DNA from: Oscillospiraceae bacterium
Lineage (GTDB): Bacteria > Bacillota > Clostridia > Oscillospirales > SIG627
Reading direction: 5' to 3'
DNA length: 64,000 bases
Assembly: GCA_034925865.1 (NCBI GenBank)
Contig: JAYFRN010000012.1
Coordinates: 51,152 to 115,151 of the forward strand
A program made the translations under genes and the position numbers. Below, one piece after another: positions 53,617-62,383 of the stretch; within the stretch, counting starts at the first letter, position 1, and every line of letters starts with the position of its first letter. The notes beneath the pieces were generated by a model, which was not told where the DNA came from, did no database searches, and saw only the letters and a list, made by a program, of their open reading frames with translations.

Positions 53617-54633
53617 ATGTGGACAGAAAAAAAGCTGGATGAGCTTCTCACGACTCCGTCGCAGGGGCTTGTTGACGATATGAAGAATATCAAGGGCGAT
53701 ATAATAATCCTCGGCGCCGGAGGGAAAATGGGTCCGACGCTTGCGATCCTCGCCAAGAACGCCGCCGCCGCGGCCGGCATAGACAAAAAAATCATTGCGG
53801 TGTCCCGCTTTTCAGACCCCATCGCCGTAAAGCTCCTTAATGACAACGGCGTCGAGACGATATCGGCCGACCTGATGCGCCATGGCGCGCTCGACGAGCT
53901 TCCGGACTGCGATAACGTGATATTCATGGCAGGACGCAAATTCGGCACGGAGGGAGACGCATGCCGCACCTGGGCTATGAACGCCTGGCTGCCCTCCATC
54001 ACAGCGGAAAGATATAAAAACTCAAGTATAACCGTCTTTTCCTCCGGCAACCTTTATCCGATTGTAAAGCTTGCTTCCGGCGGATCCTCTGAAAAGGATC
54101 CTGTCGGTCCTATCGGAGAATATCCGATGAGCGTTCTCGCAAGAGAAAGGGTGTTTGAATACGCCGCCGCCGAATACGGCACGCGCGTATTATTATTCAG
54201 ACTAAGCTACGCGATTGATCTCAGATACGGCGTGCTTTTCGATATCGCGAACAGGGTAATCAACGACCAGCCCGTATCTCTCTCCGCGACCTGCTTTAAC
54301 TGCATCTGGCAGGGCGACGCAAACGAGGCCGCCATCCGCAGCCTGACGCTCGCCGACGCCCCCGCGGCAAAGCTCAATGTTTCCGGCCCGGAGACGCTCT
54401 CCGTCAGAGCCGCCGCCAACCGATTCGGCGAAATATTCGGCAAGGAAGTCAAATTCACCGGAGAGGAATCTGACAGCGCGTACATATCCAACTGTCAGAA
54501 AGCGCATAAGCTGTTCGGATATCCGCATGTCAGCGCCGAAACCCTCATCGACTGGCAGGCCGAATATATTTTATCCGGCGGGCGTACGCTTGACAAGCCG
54601 ACACATTTTGAAGAAAGAAAGGGCAAATATTGA
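53617..54633 (+). CDS. NAD-dependent epimerase/dehydratase family protein (atypical)
   Basis: 338 residues from ATG 53617 with AAAGGA upstream; a TTG 12 bases earlier would sit on top of the binding site. The Rossmann nucleotide loop is IIILGAGGKMGPTLAILA. The region that in extended SDRs carries the catalytic YxxxK reads GEYPMSVLARERVFEY, so the Tyr is present but the Lys is replaced. Substrate features LSYAIDLRYGVLFDIANRVI and LNVSGPETLSVRAAANRFGE fit the family. Its stop overlaps the start of the DapA-like aldolase, so the two probably act together on a sugar acid or related aldol. Confidence 0.8.
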   Translation: MWTEKKLDELLTTPSQGLVDDMKNIKGDIIILGAGGKMGPTLAILAKNAAAAAGIDKKIIAVSRFSDPIAVKLLNDNGVETISADLMRHGALDELPDCDNVIFMAGRKFGTEGDACRTWAMNAWLPSITAERYKNSSITVFSSGNLYPIVKLASGGSSEKDPVGPIGEYPMSVLARERVFEYAAAEYGTRVLLFRLSYAIDLRYGVLFDIANRVINDQPVSLSATCFNCIWQGDANEAAIRSLTLADAPAAKLNVSGPETLSVRAAANRFGEIFGKEVKFTGEESDSAYISNCQKAHKLFGYPHVSAETLIDWQAEYILSGGRTLDKPTHFEERKGKY

Positions 54634-55694
54634 TCATGTCAAGACAGGAAAAAATCATCGAAATATTAAAGGCCGGAACCGTCATCCCGGCCACCCCGCT
54701 TGCGCTTCACTCCGACCGAAGCTTTAATCCGGACGGACAGCGCACGCTTTACAGATATTATCTCGACGCCGGCGTCGGCGGGCTTGCCGTCGGCGTTCAC
54801 ACGACTCAGTTTGAAATAAGAAAACCTGAAATAGGACTTTTTGAGCCGGTGCTGCGCCTCGCCGCCGAGGAGACCGACGCCTTTGAAAAAAGGACCGGAA
54901 AAACGATAGTCAAATGCGCCGGCATATGCGGACCCACTGAACAAGCGGTAAAAGAGGCAAAGCTCGCCAAATCACTTGGCTTTGACGCCGCGCTCCTCAG
55001 CCCGGGCGGACTTCCGTCATATACAGAGGACGATTTTATAAAGCGCACGGAGGCCGTCGCCGCGATATTACCGGTCATCGGCTTTTATCTCCAGCCGTCT
55101 GTCGGCGGACGCCTCTTCACCTATGATTACTGGCGCCGCCTCTGTGAAATCGACGGAGTAATCGCAATAAAGTGCGCGTCGTTTAACCGTTATCAGACGC
55201 TTGATGTCGCGCGCGCCGCCGCGATGAGCAGCCGCAGCGATAAAATCGCGCTGTTCACCGGAAACGACGACAACATCGTCATCGATCTTCTCACAACATA
55301 TAAGTTTGAAGAAAACGGAAAAACATATACAGCTCATTTTGTCGGGGGGCTCCTCGGGCACTGGTGCGTATGGACGAATACGGTTTGCAGGATGTTCGAG
55401 ATGTTGCGCGAATTCTCTAAGCAGGATTACATCCCGCGCAATCTTTTGACGCTTGCCGAGCAGGTGACCGACGCGAATTCCGCGTTTTTCGACTCCGCCA
55501 ACGGCTTTGCCGGCTGTATCGCGGGGGTTCACGAGGTTCTCCGCCGTCAGGGCATCATGGAGGGCATCTGGTGCCTGAATCCCAAAGAGACGCTTTCAAA
55601 AGGACAGAGCGAAGAAATCGACCGCGTATACCGTATGTATCCCGACCTGAACGACGATGAGTTTGTCCGCGAAAATATTCTAAAGTGGAAATAA
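54630..55694 (+). CDS. Dihydrodipicolinate synthase (DapA/NAL) family aldolase
   Basis: 354 residues from a TTG at 54630 with AAAGGG six bases upstream; ATG 54636 is the alternative. The start overlaps the epimerase stop. The TIM barrel carries the Schiff-base lysine in VIAIKCASFNRYQ (~177). The usual GTTGE signature is replaced by VGVHTTQFEIR and the YNxP tyrosine segment by FYLQPSVGG, so this is not the lysine-pathway DapA (usually ~290 residues) but a distinct, longer branch. Similar pairs with an epimerase occur in glycan-degrading bacteria as far as I recall. A role in breaking a sugar-acid-like intermediate is inferred. Confidence 0.8.
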   Translation: MIMSRQEKIIEILKAGTVIPATPLALHSDRSFNPDGQRTLYRYYLDAGVGGLAVGVHTTQFEIRKPEIGLFEPVLRLAAEETDAFEKRTGKTIVKCAGICGPTEQAVKEAKLAKSLGFDAALLSPGGLPSYTEDDFIKRTEAVAAILPVIGFYLQPSVGGRLFTYDYWRRLCEIDGVIAIKCASFNRYQTLDVARAAAMSSRSDKIALFTGNDDNIVIDLLTTYKFEENGKTYTAHFVGGLLGHWCVWTNTVCRMFEMLREFSKQDYIPRNLLTLAEQVTDANSAFFDSANGFAGCIAGVHEVLRRQGIMEGIWCLNPKETLSKGQSEEIDRVYRMYPDLNDDEFVRENILKWK

Positions 55695-55706
55695 TCCGGC
55701 ATATAT

Positions 55707-55805
55707 CATAACACAATTAAATAATCATTGCTATAAGAGAGAAAAGCGCATATATCAGAGTCTTTTCTCTTATAAAGCGGTAATTTTTCAATGGCACCTC
55801 TGATA
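55707..55805 (+). repeat. MITE-like palindromic element, copy 3
   Basis: CACAATTAAATAATCATTGC, TATAAGAGAGAAAAGCGCAT and TCTTTTCTCTTATAAAGCGG define the element; its right outer end is diverged. With copy 4 it fills most of the 428-bp gap between the aldolase gene and murD, which holds no gene. Confidence 0.8.
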
Positions 55806-55883
55806 AATGCCGTTTTCGAACGGTATAGGTTATGGCGGTTCTTTCCTTATTGCCGTAAATATTTTATGATTGCTCAGCGGATA

Positions 55884-55990
55884 TTATTAAAACGGCATTT
55901 AAATAAGCCTTGTTTTATAAGAGAGAAAAGCCCATATGCCAGAGCCTTTTCTCTCTTATAGCGGTAGTTATTTAAATGCCGAGTTAATAA
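55884..55990 (+). repeat. MITE-like palindromic element, copy 4 (best-preserved)
   Basis: 107 bp with 23-bp terminal inverted repeats (55884-55906 and 55968-55990, 20 of 23 matching; core GGCATTTAAATAA) and a perfect inner 15-bp inverted repeat (TATAAGAGAGAAAAG at 55916-55930, its complement at 55946-55960). No open frame. It is 132 bp before murD. Confidence 0.9.
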
Positions 55991-56122
55991 GTAAAACTTA
56001 CGACAAAACGGAAAGCGGCTGTTGCTTTTTCTGCCGTATAACAGATTTTCAAATATGTTGCTGAGAAATATCAGAGGCTGCCTTTATTCTCGTGATAATC
56101 ATTTGATCAGAGGTGAGTTATA

Positions 56123-57523
56123 TTGTCCGTTGAAAAAGGCTTTGACGACTTTCGTAAATTCGTAAAGGGAAAGACCTTTTCGGTCATCGGAATCGGTGTT
56201 TCAAACGCACCGCTTGTTTCGCTTCTCGCGGAATGCGGCGCCTCGGCAATCGTCGCGCGCGACCGTTTGCCGGAGGAAAAGCTCTCCTGCCGGAATGAGC
56301 TTTCGGGCGCGGGCGCTCGCTTTGTCTGCGGAGACGGATATCTTTCCGGAATAAAAGAGGATGTAATAATAAAATCGCCGGGCATCCGCCCGGATATACC
56401 TGAATTTGTTTCCGCCATACGGGAAGGTGCGTTCCTGACGAGCGAAATGGAGTTGTTTTTCGAATACTGCCCGGCAAAAATTTTTGCCGTCACCGGAAGC
56501 GACGGAAAAACGACGACCACGACGCTTATTTCAAAGCTGCTTGAGGCCGCCGGACACCGCGTGTTTCTAGGCGGGAATATCGGAGAGCCGCTGCTTCCCA
56601 GGCTCGGCATGATTACTCCGGGCGATTTTGTCGTCTGCGAGCTGTCAAGCTTTCAACTCATGACAATGCGCCGGTCTCCCGATATCGCTGTAATAACAAA
56701 CCTTTCCGAAAATCATCTCGACTGGCACCGCGGCATGGAGGAATATATCGACGCAAAATCAAATATTCTCCGTTATCAGCCCGTTCGCTCGATCGCCATT
56801 CTGAATTACGACAACGAATATACGCGCTCGCTTGCTTCGTCCGCTCGCGGAGAGGTCCGCTTTTTCTCGTCGAAATCGACGCTGAAGGGATGCCGCGAAG
56901 GAGCGTATCTGAGCGACGGCAATTTCTATTCCGTAAAAGACTCAGCCGCTTCGTTTCTCTTTGAACGCAAAGAGCTTTTGCTTCCCGCCGTACATAACGC
57001 CGAAAACCTGATGGCCGCATATCTTTCCGTCCGCGATTATGTCGGCGTTCCGGAGCTTGTGAAGGTCGCCTCCTCCTTTGGGGGAGTGGAGCACAGGCTT
57101 GAATTAGTACGCGAATTGGATGGCGTCAGGTATTATAACGGCTCGATGGATTCGAGTCCCGCGCGGACGGCCGCCGCTCTGCAGGCTTTTCCGGAAAAAG
57201 TAATCGTAATCTGCGGCGGATATGACAAGCATTTAAACTATGCTCCGCTCGCAAAGCCGCTCTGCGACCACGCGAAGGTGTGTGTGCTCTGTGGGCAAAC
57301 CTCGGATAAGATATTCAACGCGCTTAAAGGGTTTCCGGGATTCGATCCCGAATCGCTCAAAGTATACCGCGAAGACACCTTTGAAGGCGCGGTTGCCCGC
57401 GCCCGCGCTTCATCCGCGCCGGGAGACACCGTCCTGCTTTCTCCCGCCAGCGCGAGCTTTGACATGTTTAAAAACTTCGACGAAAGAGGCAAACGGTTCA
57501 AACAGCTCGTCAATTCGTTTTAA
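56123..57523 (+). CDS. murD: UDP-N-acetylmuramoyl-L-alanine--D-glutamate ligase
   Basis: 466 residues from a TTG with AGAGGTGAG upstream. Adds D-Glu to UDP-MurNAc-L-Ala. The order is the UDP-binding N-domain (FSVIGIGVSNAPLV), the ATP loop VTGSDGKTTTTTLISKLL (~122-139), NLSENHLDWHRGMEEYIDAK, and the C-domain YYNGSMDSSPARTAAALQAF and LLSPASASFDMFKNFDERG. It starts a run of envelope genes with lnt and an esterase. Confidence 0.96.
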   Translation: MSVEKGFDDFRKFVKGKTFSVIGIGVSNAPLVSLLAECGASAIVARDRLPEEKLSCRNELSGAGARFVCGDGYLSGIKEDVIIKSPGIRPDIPEFVSAIREGAFLTSEMELFFEYCPAKIFAVTGSDGKTTTTTLISKLLEAAGHRVFLGGNIGEPLLPRLGMITPGDFVVCELSSFQLMTMRRSPDIAVITNLSENHLDWHRGMEEYIDAKSNILRYQPVRSIAILNYDNEYTRSLASSARGEVRFFSSKSTLKGCREGAYLSDGNFYSVKDSAASFLFERKELLLPAVHNAENLMAAYLSVRDYVGVPELVKVASSFGGVEHRLELVRELDGVRYYNGSMDSSPARTAAALQAFPEKVIVICGGYDKHLNYAPLAKPLCDHAKVCVLCGQTSDKIFNALKGFPGFDPESLKVYREDTFEGAVARARASSAPGDTVLLSPASASFDMFKNFDERGKRFKQLVNSF

Positions 57524-57547
57524 CCTTCTGCCGTAAAGACCGCGGAG

Positions 57548-59158
57548 ATGAATAAAAAGCAGATAACAAAGCAAATACTTATGATTTTCGCGTCGGCTGT
57601 CGCCGGCGCGATTCCTCATGCCGTGCCGTCTCTCTGGTGGCTCGAATGGATCGCCTTTATACCTTTCTGTTATATCTGTTTCACTCTTGCGGAGCATCCG
57701 CGCAGGACGCCTCCGTTCGCGGCCGGATTCCTGTTTGCTTTCGTATATCATTTCTGTACATATTTCTGGTTCATATGGCTTTATCCGTTTGACAGCGTCG
57801 GGTTTTCGCGTCCGGTTGCCGCGGCTGTATGCGCTCTCGCGTGGCTCGGTGCAAGCGCTATCCACGGTATTATTTACGGTCTTTCTCTTCCGGTATATGC
57901 GCTGCTTTCGCGTCCGCTGCGAAGCAGAGGATGGCGGGCTTCGTTTTTGATAAAGCCGTTTTTCTTTTCCGCCGCGTGGCTTCTTTCCGAGTCGATCACG
58001 TTCTGCGGGACGCTTGCTTTTCCGTGGTCGCGGCTTTCCGTCACGCAGGCGTTTTTTACCCCGGCAATTCAAAGCGTGTCGCTATTCGGTTCATATTTTC
58101 TGAGCTTTCTCATAATTTTTACAAATTCGCTCGCCGCGAGCGCGATAGAATGCATACGCAAAAAGGAACGCGCTTCACGCCGTCGCGCCGCCGTCTGTAT
58201 ATCGCTCGGTCTTTCACTATTTATTGCCAACACGGCGTTCGGAGTTATACGTATGGCGTCCGGAAAGCCTGACGGAAACGCGGTTTCCGCGGCGGTTATA
58301 CAGGGAAACATCGTATCCGGCGATAAATGGCAGGAAGGACGGCTTACTCAGATACTAGATACATATATGTCAATGACCGAAGAAGCGGCCTCGTCTTCGC
58401 CGGAATGGATCATATGGCCGGAAAGCGCGGTGCCCGTCAATGCCGCCCTTGCTCCGAAGATCCTCGATGCATACAAAGCTCTTTCCGTTTCAACGGGAGC
58501 GGAGCTTTACATCGGTTCGTTTATGACAAACGATTACTGCGACACCAATTCCATCATTCAAATTCAAAACGGAGAGCTTTCCGGTACATATTCAAAGCGG
58601 CATCTTGTCCCGTTCGGCGAATACCTGCCGTGGAAAACGTTTATTTCCTTTGCCATGCCGTCTCTTGCGCAGATCAATCAATATTCAGACGTTTTAACAC
58701 CAGGCGCCGACAGCGGAACGCTTTGCTACGGCACTCACAGGCTCGGAGGAGCTGTATGCTTTGATTCGATATTTCCGTCGCTCATTCGCGACGCGGTCAA
58801 CGACGGCGCGGAGGCGATCATACTCGTGACAAACGATTCATGGTATAAGGATTCGCCTGCGGTGCGTCAGCATCTGGCTCAGGCCGCGCTCCGCGCCGCC
58901 GAAAACGGACGGTATATCGTCCGCGCCGCGAATTCCGGAATTTCCGCTTTTATTTCAGACAAGGGTGAAATAACATCCGAAATCGGAGCGCTTAAACGCG
59001 GCATTCTTGAGGGGAAAGTTGAGCTTATTTCAGAAAAAACGCTTTATTCCGTCATCGGAGACGCGTTTTTATATATTGTGTTTTTATCCGCCGCGCTCAT
59101 TTGGGCGGCACTAATAATCAGGGAGAGAATATATGAAAAGCGAAAGAAAAACATTTGA
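57548..59158 (+). CDS. lnt: Apolipoprotein N-acyltransferase
   Basis: 536 residues. The N-terminal half has about seven membrane helices; the C-terminal half is the carbon-nitrogen hydrolase domain. The catalytic triad is visible: Glu in WIIWPESAVP (~291), Lys in YSKRHLVPFGEYLP (~352) and Cys in GGAVCFDSIFPSL (~404); a final membrane helix closes the protein. Lnt adds the third acyl chain to lipoproteins. It is standard in Gram-negative bacteria but is patchy in Gram-positives, and the motif set here is complete. The 3' end overlaps the next gene by 26 bases. Confidence 0.93.
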   Translation: MNKKQITKQILMIFASAVAGAIPHAVPSLWWLEWIAFIPFCYICFTLAEHPRRTPPFAAGFLFAFVYHFCTYFWFIWLYPFDSVGFSRPVAAAVCALAWLGASAIHGIIYGLSLPVYALLSRPLRSRGWRASFLIKPFFFSAAWLLSESITFCGTLAFPWSRLSVTQAFFTPAIQSVSLFGSYFLSFLIIFTNSLAASAIECIRKKERASRRRAAVCISLGLSLFIANTAFGVIRMASGKPDGNAVSAAVIQGNIVSGDKWQEGRLTQILDTYMSMTEEAASSSPEWIIWPESAVPVNAALAPKILDAYKALSVSTGAELYIGSFMTNDYCDTNSIIQIQNGELSGTYSKRHLVPFGEYLPWKTFISFAMPSLAQINQYSDVLTPGADSGTLCYGTHRLGGAVCFDSIFPSLIRDAVNDGAEAIILVTNDSWYKDSPAVRQHLAQAALRAAENGRYIVRAANSGISAFISDKGEITSEIGALKRGILEGKVELISEKTLYSVIGDAFLYIVFLSAALIWAALIIRERIYEKRKKNI

Positions 59159-59945
59159 AGGAACCCGCGCATATCTGGATTGTTATATACTTGAAAGCTC
59201 CGAAGAATATTCCGTGAAGGATCGCCCAGGGATGCTCATCTGTCCCGGCGGCGCTTATTACATGACATCGGACAGGGAGGCCGAGCCCATTGCACGTTAC
59301 TTTATGATGCTCGGTTATCACGCCTTCGTCCTCCGCTATACTGTGGCGGAGCACGGCCCGGTAGGAGGTGAATATGTCCCTCTGCTTGACGCTTCCCGTG
59401 CGATGGCATATATACGTTCACGCGCGGCCGAATGGAATATGTATACGGATAAAATCGGAGTTATCGGCTTCTCTGCGGGTGGGCATCTTGCCGCCTCTCT
59501 GGGTACAATGTGGCAGGATGAATATGTAAACAGGACGCTTTCGCTCGAATACGGAGCAAACCGCCCGAACGCGATGATTCTCGCTTATCCGGTTATCAGC
59601 GGAGGCACGTTCGCCCACCGCGGCTCATTCTGCAATCTGCTCGGCGAAGCCGATAACGATCCCGAAAGAATAAAATTCTGGTCGCTCGAAAATCACGTCA
59701 CGCCGCTCTGCCCGCCGTCATTTGTATGGCATACCGCGTCCGACGATTGTGTTCCCGTAGTCAACTCGCTTTGCTTCTGCACGGCGCTTTCCGAGAATAA
59801 TATCCCATTTGAGCTTCATGTGTTTCCCGAAGGCGATCACGGTCTGTCCACCGCGCTTCGCGAGGTGCGTCCTGTCGGTGAACCGCTTATTTCGCGCTGG
59901 CTGGAATTGTGCGCTGTCTGGCTTAAAGGGATATTCGGAGTTTGA
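59133..59945 (+). CDS. Alpha/beta-hydrolase, acetyl-esterase-like
   Basis: 270 residues, start within the last codons of lnt with AGGGAGAG upstream. The oxyanion motif is ICPGGAYYMTS, the nucleophile elbow VIGFSAGGHLAASLG (~109-123), and the Asp and His lie in SDDCVPV and EGDHGLS. This matches the esterase/lipase branch that includes carbohydrate acetyl esterases of gut Clostridia. No signal peptide, so it probably acts on internalised substrates. It ends at a long convergent terminator. Confidence 0.88.
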   Translation: MKSERKTFEGTRAYLDCYILESSEEYSVKDRPGMLICPGGAYYMTSDREAEPIARYFMMLGYHAFVLRYTVAEHGPVGGEYVPLLDASRAMAYIRSRAAEWNMYTDKIGVIGFSAGGHLAASLGTMWQDEYVNRTLSLEYGANRPNAMILAYPVISGGTFAHRGSFCNLLGEADNDPERIKFWSLENHVTPLCPPSFVWHTASDDCVPVVNSLCFCTALSENNIPFELHVFPEGDHGLSTALREVRPVGEPLISRWLELCAVWLKGIFGV

Positions 59946-59985
59946 TAAACTCGCGTTTTCTCGATTTTTATTTGTACATATGTAA

Positions 59986-60032
59986 AAATATCACCGCAGC
60001 AGGCAAACGTGACGCCTGCTGCGGTGATATTT
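59986..60032. terminator. Long bidirectional terminator
   Basis: A perfect 19-bp stem (AAATATCACCGCAGCAGGC at 59986-60004 with its complement at 60014-60032, loop AAACGTGAC) separates the esterase from the convergent transporter gene. It has T-rich flanks on both sides. Confidence 0.9.
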
Positions 60033-60057
60033 GTTATGTTTTTCTTAAAATTCAACT

Positions 60058-60999
60058 TTATATCACGATTCCGGTCAGCCAGATCATGGCGGGAAGCGTG
60101 ATCATCGAGAAGACCGTTGAAATTCCGACGCACTGCGCGGCGAGGCGCGCGTCGCAGTCATAAAGCTCGGCGAAAATCGCCGAGTTCGTCGCGGACGGCA
60201 CCGCGGTCATTGTGACCAGCATATATGTGATCACGAGCGGCGCGTCGATAAGCTTAAGCACGCCGAGCGTTATAAGCGGAAGGACGATAAGCTTGAACAG
60301 GCAGAATATATATACCCTGTAATTTCCGAGCACCTCTTTAAAGTCAAGAGTGGAAACGAGGCTGCCGATTATCAGCATCGCAAGAGGAAACGTCATGTCT
60401 CCGACAAGGCCAACCGCGCCGCCCAACACGGCGGGAAGCTTTATTTTCGCGGCAAACAGAATAACGCCGATAACCGACGCAACCGTTCCCGCGTTTATGA
60501 TAACATTCCAGGGCTTCGGTCTGACGGCGTTTTCTTTGCCCTTCTGGAGCATCGAAATGCCGTATGTCCATATGTACACATTAAACATCAGGGTATAGAA
60601 CGCACCGTAAAACACGCCGATACCATCTCCGAAAACCGCGTTCAGAACCGGATATCCGAGAAACGCGCAGTTTCCGAAAATAAGAGTGAATCTCAATATC
60701 TTGTTCTTTTCCCGGGTTTTTTCCCATTTGAAAAAGATCATTCCGAGAAAGGTGACCGCAATATGGATAATCACGGAGGCGGCGAGGATTATAAGTCCGT
60801 CCGACAGCTTTTCCGCATCGAAATCAAGCTGAAAGGAGTCGATGATCAAAAGCGGTGAGGTGATGTTGACGAGTATCTTCGAGAGCGTTTTTGTGCCCTT
60901 CTCGTCGACGAAGCCTCTTTTTCGCGCGTATATGCCGCACAGCATGGTTAAAAACAGTATCGCAACCTGTGAGACGACCTGAGAATTGTCTATCTGCAT
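60058..60999 (-). CDS. AEC-family (auxin-efflux-carrier-like) transporter
   Basis: 313 residues with about ten membrane helices in two halves of five. It has the family features FLTMLCGIYARKRGFVDEKG, GNCAFLGYPVLNAVFG and VTMTAVPSATNSAIFAELY. AEC transporters of bacteria often export or import small carboxylates such as malate. No regulator or enzyme next to it reveals the substrate. No Shine-Dalgarno is clear ahead of the ATG. Confidence 0.88.
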   Translation of the reverse strand: MQIDNSQVVSQVAILFLTMLCGIYARKRGFVDEKGTKTLSKILVNITSPLLIIDSFQLDFDAEKLSDGLIILAASVIIHIAVTFLGMIFFKWEKTREKNKILRFTLIFGNCAFLGYPVLNAVFGDGIGVFYGAFYTLMFNVYIWTYGISMLQKGKENAVRPKPWNVIINAGTVASVIGVILFAAKIKLPAVLGGAVGLVGDMTFPLAMLIIGSLVSTLDFKEVLGNYRVYIFCLFKLIVLPLITLGVLKLIDAPLVITYMLVTMTAVPSATNSAIFAELYDCDARLAAQCVGISTVFSMITLPAMIWLTGIVI

Positions 61000-61301
61000 A
61001 TTATAATCATATGCCGCTGATCATAAAGAAAATTATTTTATATTTCAGAGACATTTATGCCTTTCCGCAAAGCCTTGTCATGCGGCGTGACCGCTTGTAT
61101 TTTACTTCTGCTTTTTTGCATTTGCTTATGTTTACGGATGTCTGTTTCCATTCCTGAGGTATTATATCATGCGGTTTTCTGTATTGCAACAGAAATTTCC
61201 CGACAACAGGTCTGCGGTCCGGCAGCAAAGGGAAATATTATGTAAAATATCTCGTGACAGATGTATATAATAACCATAAGAAATATAATTTTAAATATAT
61301 A
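61000..61301. other. Gene-free gap upstream of the CBM9-like gene
   Basis: Between the transporter and the next promoter I find no gene, repeat or RNA. A 62-codon frame at 61057-61245 has a hydrophobic start but no ribosome binding site. The last ~60 bases are strongly AT-rich, as expected upstream of a promoter. Confidence 0.6.
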
Positions 61302-61329
61302 TTGACATTCAGAACCATTGTGATATACT
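61302..61329 (+). promoter_or_regulatory. Strong promoter of the CBM9-like gene
   Basis: TTGACA (61302-61307), a 16-base spacer, and TATACT (61324-61329) preceded by TGA (extended -10). It lies about 50 bases before the TTG start and follows an AT-rich upstream region, which predicts high expression. Confidence 0.8.
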
Positions 61330-61379
61330 TCATATAGAATTGCTCGTATAACTATTTACTTGAAAGGAAGTATTGCATT

Positions 61380-62237
61380 TTGAAAAGAATCATTGCGTTT
61401 GTCCTTGTTGCCGTGATGGCCGCTTCTCTCATGATTATGGCGGATGCCGCGTATCCGACCGAAATCACCGTTCCCAAAACCGCCGCTGCTATTACGATCG
61501 ATGGCGTCAAAGACGAAGCCTACGGAGCGGGGTTTGATTTCTCCGCAACCGATATGCTGTCTAAAACGCCCGACGATGTCGATTATGCTTATCCCGCAGG
61601 CGATGCGCGCACTTCCGAATACACCGCCCAATTTGCGAAGCTTTCATCCAAAGGATATTTCGCGTGGGATGAAAAGTATTTATACGCGTTTATCAGCGTC
61701 AAGGATCCCAACCAAGTCAAAATGACCGGCGCGTCAAACCATGACTCCGCAAGCCGTATAGAATTCATTCTTTATCCCGCGGGCGCCACTTCCTTTGAGA
61801 AGTTCTACGTCGCGCTGAATTCCGAGGGAAAGAGCTTTCAACTCAGCAATCCCACTGCTACGCTCAGCGAAGAAAAGATGAAATCCGCCCTCACAGTTGA
61901 CGGCGATACTATCAACTATGAATTTTGCATCGAATGGGCCGCGTGGGGCATCGACGCGAAGGTCGGAGCCGAGACGCTCATGGGCTTTGCTCAAGCCGGA
62001 ATGTATCCCGGATACATAACCTATGCTTTCGGCGGATGCTTTAAACGCAGCGCCGAACATGGCGTAAAGACCGTTCTCGCAGACGTTCCTGTAAAGGAAG
62101 TACCCAAGGAAGACCCCAAGGAAGAACCCAAAGAAGAAACACCGGTTGAGACCGGCGACGAAGCCGGCTTCGTGGTTCTCGCTCTCGCGCTTTCTCTTGG
62201 AGGCGCTCTCGTTGTGAGAAAAGCAAAACAAAAATAA
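61380..62237 (+). CDS. Secreted CBM9-like carbohydrate-binding surface protein
   Basis: 285 residues from a TTG with GAAAGGAAG nine bases upstream. A signal peptide is followed by one CBM9-like sandwich domain (ITIDGVKDEAYG near residue 38, then AWDEKYLYAFISVKDP and SRIEFILYPAG, GDTINYEFCIEWAAWG). A Pro/Glu/Lys linker (VPKEDPKEEPKEET) leads to a membrane segment and VVRKAKQK. The order of linker, TGDEAGF, hydrophobic helix and basic tail matches a membrane anchor rather than a sortase LPxTG signal. It probably displays a sugar-binding domain on the surface. The strong promoter and lone position suggest an abundant protein. Confidence 0.8.
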   Translation: MKRIIAFVLVAVMAASLMIMADAAYPTEITVPKTAAAITIDGVKDEAYGAGFDFSATDMLSKTPDDVDYAYPAGDARTSEYTAQFAKLSSKGYFAWDEKYLYAFISVKDPNQVKMTGASNHDSASRIEFILYPAGATSFEKFYVALNSEGKSFQLSNPTATLSEEKMKSALTVDGDTINYEFCIEWAAWGIDAKVGAETLMGFAQAGMYPGYITYAFGGCFKRSAEHGVKTVLADVPVKEVPKEDPKEEPKEETPVETGDEAGFVVLALALSLGGALVVRKAKQK

Positions 62238-62294
62238 GGAGCTTTGCTCCAAAAAAAGAGTCCTTTGAATGCCACGTGCTCTAAAGGACAGAAG

Positions 62295-62325
62295 ACCCGC
62301 CGAAAGATGAATCCTTTCGGTGGGT
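62295..62325. terminator. Terminator between convergent genes
   Basis: A 12-bp stem ACCCGCCGAAAG / CTTTCGGTGGGT (one G-T pair), loop ATGAATC, followed by TTTTGATTT. A second small hairpin (GGAGC-TTT-GCTCC) lies right after the stop of the CBM9-like gene at 62238-62250. Confidence 0.85.
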
Positions 62326-62383
62326 TTTGATTTATGCAAGCGTATATTTTTATCTGCATGATAAACTGGAATTTATTAAGGCT

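Noticed and set aside
57410-58072. Minus-strand 220-codon frame opposite murD/lnt
   Set aside because: Arg/Lys-rich composition, no start signal, and full overlap with two well-supported genes.
61057-61245. Possible 62-residue secreted peptide
   Set aside because: Hydrophobic start but no ribosome binding site, no promoter and no stable continuation after the helix; judged non-coding.
62130-62237. Sortase LPxTG anchor in the CBM9-like protein
   Set aside because: The sequence before the helix is VETGDEAGF with no LPxTG-like pentapeptide; a plain membrane anchor fits better.
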